Under the pieces are notes generated by a model. The model was not told the origin of the DNA and ran no database searches. It worked only from the letters and a program-made list of their open reading frames with translations. A DNA stretch of 64,000 bases, from assembly GCA_020636045.1 (NCBI GenBank), contig JACJYP010000002.1, positions 1 through 64,000 on the forward strand, read 5' to 3'. Positions 60,215-64,000 of the stretch are shown in pieces. Positions within the stretch are counted from its first letter, which is position 1. Each line of letters begins with the position of its first letter. This stretch comes from Lewinellaceae bacterium (lineage in GTDB: Bacteria; Bacteroidota; Bacteroidia; Chitinophagales; Saprospiraceae). Position numbers and translations under genes: made by a program.

Positions 60215-62308
60215 TCAGAGCGCATCCTCTTCCACAAAATACATCGCGATCTCGCCCTTGTTTTTGGCTTTCATTTGCCCCCGGAACGTGCAGCGGAAGC
60301 GATCGCTAACGCGCCGGTAAGTGGCTTCGGAGATGTTGATCCGACCGGGTTCGCCGCCTTGTTCCAGGCGGGCGGCCGTGTTCACCGTATCGCCCCAGAT
60401 GTCGTAGGCAAATTTGTGGCTGCCCACGACGCCGGCCACCACAGGACCGGTGTGAATGCCGATGCGCATTTCAAAAACGGGTTTGCCCTCCTGCGCCTTT
60501 TGTTGCATCAGCGTCTTTAATTCGCGTTGCATTTCGAGGGCCGCCTGCACGGTGTCGATAGCGTGGGTGTCGTTTGGGGTCGGCAGGCCGCCGGCGCACA
60601 TGTAAGCGTCGCCGATCGTTTTGATCTTTTCAAGGCCGTATTTTTCCACGATCGTATCGAACAGGCGAAAACAGTTGTCCAACTCCGCGATGAGTTCTTC
60701 CGGTGGCACCCGCTCGGCAATTTGTGTAAAACCCTTGAAATCGGTAAACATGACGGTCACGGATTCGTAGCGAACCGGCTGCACGAAATTTTGCCTTTTC
60801 AGTTCCTCCGCCGTTTTTTCCGGCAAAATATTCTTTAAAAGTTTGTCGGCGCGCTCGCGTTCCTGCTGAATGGCGTCGTTCTTCGCCGCGAGTTCGCGGT
60901 TGGAGCGGGCGCGGATGCGATTGCGATTGTACAGCAGGCCGGCGAGCAGAAGCAATGCCACCGCTCCGCCCAAAAGCGCCAGTTGGCGGGTGCGCGAGCT
61001 CGCCAGTTCGGCGTCGCGGACGCGCAATTCGCGTTTTTGGTTTTCGATCTGCTCCTGTTTTTTCTGATCGGCGAACAAGGCTTCCTTGCGCGCGAAATCC
61101 ACCCCGATCTTTTCATCAAGCCGGTCGTAGCGGTACTCGTCGTACTTCACCCGCCAGTCGTAAGCGGTCTTGAACTCGCCCATGGCGGAATACACTTCCG
61201 CGAAGTCCTTGTACGCTCCCTGAATGTATTTCTCGTCGCCGCTTTCCTGTGCGATGCGGTAATATTTCTTGGTGTATTCGAGGGCTTTGTCGAGTTGGTT
61301 TGCGCGTCCGTAGGTATCGCCCATGGTATTGTACACCTCCATCAGCCCCTGGATGTCATTGAGCGAGAGGCATATCTTTTCTGCCAGGTTCAGGTAGTAC
61401 AGGGCAATGGAGTAACTGCCGATATGTTTGTGGGCGTCGCCGAGATTGATATACACCATCGCTTGGCCCGGCAGGTCGTCGAGTTCTTTCCATATCCCGA
61501 GCGCGCATTCGTAATATTTGAGCGCCATTTGGGAGGAATCGATCTCGTCGAGGGCATTGGCATAGTCGGAGAGCGCTTCAGCCAGGCGGCCGGGGTCGTC
61601 GATCTGTTCGCGCAACTGCAATGCGCGTTCGTACCATTCGAGCGCGGCGGGGTAGCGGTCGAGTTCGTACTGGATATGGCCGAGTTGCGTGTAAACTTTG
61701 GCGATGCCGTCGCGGTCGCCGAGCGCTTCGAGGATAAGGCGGGCGTCGAGCAGATGGCTCTGTGCTTCGGGGTACAGGCCCATTTCCTGATATGCTGCGG
61801 AGATGTTGAACAGGGCGCGGGCGATGCGCACGGTATCGAGCAGCTCGCGCTGGATGTTCAGATTTTCGCGATGGAAGACCAGGGCCGAATCAAAGCGCCC
61901 CTGCATTTCGAGCAAAACACCGAGGTTGTTGAGGGAGGAAGCGATCTCTTTCTGGTTGCCGATATTGCGCCGCAGGCGAAGGGCTTGCCGGTAGTGCTGC
62001 TCGGCCGCTTCCAGATTTCCCCTGATCTCTTCTACAACACCCAGGCCGTTCCAGGCGCTCGCTTCCCCGGAGGGGAAATTCAGTTTTTGAGCAAGTTTGA
62101 TGGCTTCATGCAGCCGCGCGTCTGCCTCGTCGGTGTGCACTTCATTGATCTCCCAGGCATAATCGGTCAGCAAAACGACGCGGTGGGTATCGGCGGGGGC
62201 ATCGCGCAGGAGGCGCGCCAGCGAATCGGCGGCGGGTGACTGAGCATACGCAAGGGCCGGCAGCAGGGCTGCCAGCAGCAAGATCAGATATCCGCACCAG
62301 TGTTTCAT
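60215..62308 (-). CDS. TPR-containing class III adenylate cyclase
   Basis: 697 aa. Signal peptide (YLILLLAALLPALAYAQ), about eight TPR units (residues 35-400, e.g. EASAWNGLGVVEEIRGNLEAAEQHYRQAL), a membrane helix near 440-460 (LALLGGAVALLLLAGLLY), a coiled-coil/HAMP-like linker, and a C-terminal cyclase domain (about 510-690). Metal-binding Asp residues are in VMFTDFKGFTQIAE and in IKTIGDAYMCAGGLP. The purine-specifying pair looks like Lys (KTIGDAYM) and Asp (YDIWGDTVNTAARLE), which favours cAMP over cGMP. The TPR sensor would be periplasmic and the cyclase cytoplasmic. Such multidomain cyclases are common in Saprospirales-type Bacteroidota; the signal is unknown. Alternative starts were not favoured. 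Confidence 0.93.
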   Translation of the reverse strand: MKHWCGYLILLLAALLPALAYAQSPAADSLARLLRDAPADTHRVVLLTDYAWEINEVHTDEADARLHEAIKLAQKLNFPSGEASAWNGLGVVEEIRGNLEAAEQHYRQALRLRRNIGNQKEIASSLNNLGVLLEMQGRFDSALVFHRENLNIQRELLDTVRIARALFNISAAYQEMGLYPEAQSHLLDARLILEALGDRDGIAKVYTQLGHIQYELDRYPAALEWYERALQLREQIDDPGRLAEALSDYANALDEIDSSQMALKYYECALGIWKELDDLPGQAMVYINLGDAHKHIGSYSIALYYLNLAEKICLSLNDIQGLMEVYNTMGDTYGRANQLDKALEYTKKYYRIAQESGDEKYIQGAYKDFAEVYSAMGEFKTAYDWRVKYDEYRYDRLDEKIGVDFARKEALFADQKKQEQIENQKRELRVRDAELASSRTRQLALLGGAVALLLLAGLLYNRNRIRARSNRELAAKNDAIQQERERADKLLKNILPEKTAEELKRQNFVQPVRYESVTVMFTDFKGFTQIAERVPPEELIAELDNCFRLFDTIVEKYGLEKIKTIGDAYMCAGGLPTPNDTHAIDTVQAALEMQRELKTLMQQKAQEGKPVFEMRIGIHTGPVVAGVVGSHKFAYDIWGDTVNTAARLEQGGEPGRINISEATYRRVSDRFRCTFRGQMKAKNKGEIAMYFVEEDAL

Positions 62309-62370
62309 GCCGAATCGGATGATGTGGCGCTCGAAAACGGCAGCCGCCGGAATTTCCCGAACGCGCGTGC

Positions 62371-63660
62371 TTATGCCGCTTTCAGGCGGCCGATCCGCGA
62401 TCCCTCGAGTTTGCCTTGCGCATACGCGCGATCGATCACCAGTTGTTTTTGTTCTCCCTTGCCGGCGGTTGGCAGTTCGAACATCGCGTCGGTCAGGATC
62501 GCTTCACACAGAGAGCGCAGGCCGCGGGCGCCGAGTTTGTATTCCATCGCTTTTTCCGCAATGAAATCAAGGGCGGAATCCTCCAGTTTGAGTTGAATGC
62601 CTTCCAGGGCAAATAATTTTTCGTACTGGCGCAGGAGGGCGTTGCGCGGCTCGGTGAGGATGCGGCGCAGTGCATCGAGATCGAGCGGATCGAGGTGTAC
62701 GACCACCGGCATGCGGCCGACCAGTTCGGGGATCAGGCCGTAATTCTTGATATCCTGATGGCCGACGTACTGGAGCAGGTTTTCCTTGTCGATGCGCTCT
62801 TCCTGGTTCTTGTTGAAACCGATGACCTGGGTATTGACGCGGCGGGCGATGATCTTGTCGATGCCGTCGAAGGCGCCGCCGCAGATAAACAGGATGTTCT
62901 GTGTGTTGATCTTCACCAGTTTTTGCTCGGGGTGCTTTCTTCCGCCCTGCGGCGGCACCAGTACTTCCGCACCTTCGAGCATTTTCAGCATGCCCTGCTG
63001 AACGCCTTCACCCGATACGTCGCGGGTGATAGACGGGTTGTCCTGTTTGCGCGCGATCTTGTCGATCTCGTCGATATACACGATGCCGCGTTCGGCCGCT
63101 TCCACATCGTAATCGCACACCTGAAGCAGGCGGGAAAGGATGCTTTCTACATCTTCGCCGACGTATCCGGCTTCGGTGAATACCGTTGCATCCACAATGG
63201 TGAACGGCACATTCAGCAACTTGGCAATGGTTTTTGCGAGCAACGTTTTACCGGTGCCCGTCTGACCGACGAACAGCACGTTCGATTTTTCGATCTCCAC
63301 ATCGTCGGAATCGACGGCTTTCCCGAATTGCTGCAGGCGCTTGTAGTGGTTGTATACAGCAACAGACAACACCTTCTTGGCGTCGCCCTGGCCGATCACG
63401 TACTGGTCGAGAAAAGTCTTGATGTCGCGCGGCGGGATGAGGTGGATCGGTCCGCTGTAGCGGCTGCTTTTCCCTGACCCGGGCTCTTCTTTGCCGGCGA
63501 CTCCGGCCTTGCGCAATTCCTGGTCGATGATATCCTGCGCCTTTTCGACGCATACTTCGCATATCTGTCCGTCCATGCCGGACACAAGGATCATCACTTC
63601 TTCTTCCCCGCGCCCGCAAAAGGAACAGCGGTGCTGGGTGGGTTTGCCGCGTTTGATCAT
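62371..63660 (-). CDS. clpX: ATP-dependent Clp protease ATP-binding subunit ClpX
   Basis: 429 aa from the ATG at 63660 (E. coli ClpX 424). The 19 codons open upstream are AT-rich leader. N-terminal zinc-binding domain with Cys12, Cys15 (HRCSFCGRG) and the second pair in ICEVCVEKAQ; AAA+ core with Walker A FVGQTGTGKTLLAKTIA, Walker B IVYIDEIDKIARK, sensor and GYVGEDVES pore loop, the RKHPEQKLVKINTQNILFIC and IGF-type loop region (RRVNTQVIGFN). ClpX unfolds tagged proteins and feeds them to ClpP, whose gene lies just upstream on the same strand, as in most bacteria. Confidence 0.98.
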   Translation of the reverse strand: MIKRGKPTQHRCSFCGRGEEEVMILVSGMDGQICEVCVEKAQDIIDQELRKAGVAGKEEPGSGKSSRYSGPIHLIPPRDIKTFLDQYVIGQGDAKKVLSVAVYNHYKRLQQFGKAVDSDDVEIEKSNVLFVGQTGTGKTLLAKTIAKLLNVPFTIVDATVFTEAGYVGEDVESILSRLLQVCDYDVEAAERGIVYIDEIDKIARKQDNPSITRDVSGEGVQQGMLKMLEGAEVLVPPQGGRKHPEQKLVKINTQNILFICGGAFDGIDKIIARRVNTQVIGFNKNQEERIDKENLLQYVGHQDIKNYGLIPELVGRMPVVVHLDPLDLDALRRILTEPRNALLRQYEKLFALEGIQLKLEDSALDFIAEKAMEYKLGARGLRSLCEAILTDAMFELPTAGKGEQKQLVIDRAYAQGKLEGSRIGRLKAA

Positions 63661-63714
63661 ATCAGTAAGGGTGAACGGAAATTCCGTCCTGAATTTATAT
63701 ATAAAATTGAAATG

Positions 63715-63722
63715 CAAAGGTA
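63715..63722 (-). promoter_or_regulatory. -7 box of clpX (TACCTTTG)
   Basis: Minus-strand TACCTTTG, exact TAnnTTTG match, giving a 54-nt leader to clpX. It suggests that clpX has its own promoter in addition to any read-through from clpP. Confidence 0.5.
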
Positions 63723-63754
63723 TGGAAAAAAGGAGGCCGCCTCAAGTAGGAGAA

Positions 63755-63797
63755 GGCAAAAGGCATGTATGCGCTGTTAAGTGCATCGCCTTTTGCC
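63755..63797 (-). terminator. Hairpin between clpP and clpX
   Basis: GGCAAAAGGC / GCCTTTTGCC stem with an inner ATGTATGC/GTGCAT pairing, 31 nt after the clpP stop codon on the minus strand. No T run follows, so it may attenuate rather than fully terminate. Confidence 0.5.
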
Positions 63798-63827
63798 CTC
63801 ATACCTTTTTATCCGTCCGGGCAACTG

Positions 63828-64000
63828 TTACTCTTTACCCTTCGGGTTGTTGCGGTCGAGCACTTCATCTACCAGACCGTATTCCTTTGCTTCTGCGGAG
63901 CTCATCCAGTTGTCGCGGTCGCAGTCTTCCTCTATCTTATCATACGGCTGCCCGGTGTGGTGTGCCAGGATATCGTACAGCGACTTCTGCATTTTTTTGA
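63828..64000 (-). CDS. clpP: ClpP protease proteolytic subunit, C-terminal part (cut by window edge)
   Basis: The last 57 codons read SLYDILAHHTGQPYDKIEEDCDRDNWMSSAEAKEYGLVDEVLDRNNPKGKE and stop at 63828 (quoted in two pieces: SLYDILAHHTGQPYDKIEED, then CDRDNWMSSAEAKEYGLVDE). This is the conserved ClpP C-terminus with the catalytic Asp-containing DCDRDNWMS segment. The catalytic Ser and His lie beyond the window. ClpP forms the tetradecameric serine protease chamber used by ClpX. Confidence 0.96.
   Translation of the reverse strand, partial: KKMQKSLYDILAHHTGQPYDKIEEDCDRDNWMSSAEAKEYGLVDEVLDRNNPKGKE

Noticed and set aside
1..64000. tRNA, rRNA or riboswitch genes
   Set aside because: All gaps larger than about 100 nt were looked over; no cloverleaf-like sequence with a CCA end, rRNA segment or known riboswitch core was noticed. 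A covariance-model search was not possible here.

Overview
The window looks like chromosomal DNA of a Bacteroidota bacterium, most likely a Saprospirales-type member. Evidence: a full-length SprA (the type IX secretion outer-membrane translocon), three SusC/SusD pairs, two DUF4199 proteins, DUF2480, PepSY-like and GldM-type domains, an OmpA protein with the PorE domain order, no Shine-Dalgarno sequences, and repeated matches to the Bacteroidota -7 box TAnnTTTG. Coding DNA is GC-rich with strong codon bias, so most long antisense ORFs are shadows. The 19-25 kb region is visibly more AT-rich and repeat-laden.

Layout. 0-9.8 kb: a membrane-anchored alpha/beta-hydrolase-fold protein without its nucleophile serine, two DUF4199 membrane proteins, an ABC exporter coupled to a HEAT-like protein, DUF2480+scpB, a PhoD-type phosphatase and a PorE-like OmpA protein. 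10-18.7 kb: a di-heme peroxidase lipoprotein with a downstream envelope protein; a BlaI-type repressor with an M56 metalloprotease whose C-terminus resembles GldM, preceded by two near-perfect operators; a LigB-type dioxygenase; uvrC. 18.7-24.9 kb: an accessory island with two divergent CRISPR arrays (24 and 6 repeats, related repeats, no cas genes in the window), a roughly 200-bp repeat on both sides of the first array, a 42-bp tandem repeat between the arrays, and a decayed IS1182-like transposase inside the distal end of the second array.

25-36.4 kb: sprA, ruvA and lon, all on the minus strand. 36.8-51.7 kb: three consecutive SusC-SusD pairs on the minus strand. The second and third pairs are a tandem duplication with a period of about 5.02 kb. 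The third SusD carries a one-base deletion that puts its lipoprotein signal out of frame, and the second SusC is a mosaic whose 5' end resembles the first SusC. 52-64 kb: pdxH, a LysM protein, a PepSY-like lipoprotein, an ECF sigma factor with a membrane/barrel partner, ruvC, a 3-hydroxyacyl-CoA dehydrogenase with a PaaI-type thioesterase, a TolC-family protein, a TPR adenylate cyclase, clpX and the 3' end of clpP.

The intergenic spaces hold several families of palindromic or low-complexity repeats. Several genes (scpB, tolC-type, ruvA, ruvC, transposase) have a -7-like box only 4 nt before ATG, which predicts leaderless mRNAs. The most notable candidates for new biology are the BlaI / M56-GldM-like sensor operon and the structure of the CRISPR island. 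No complete novel defence system was recognised.
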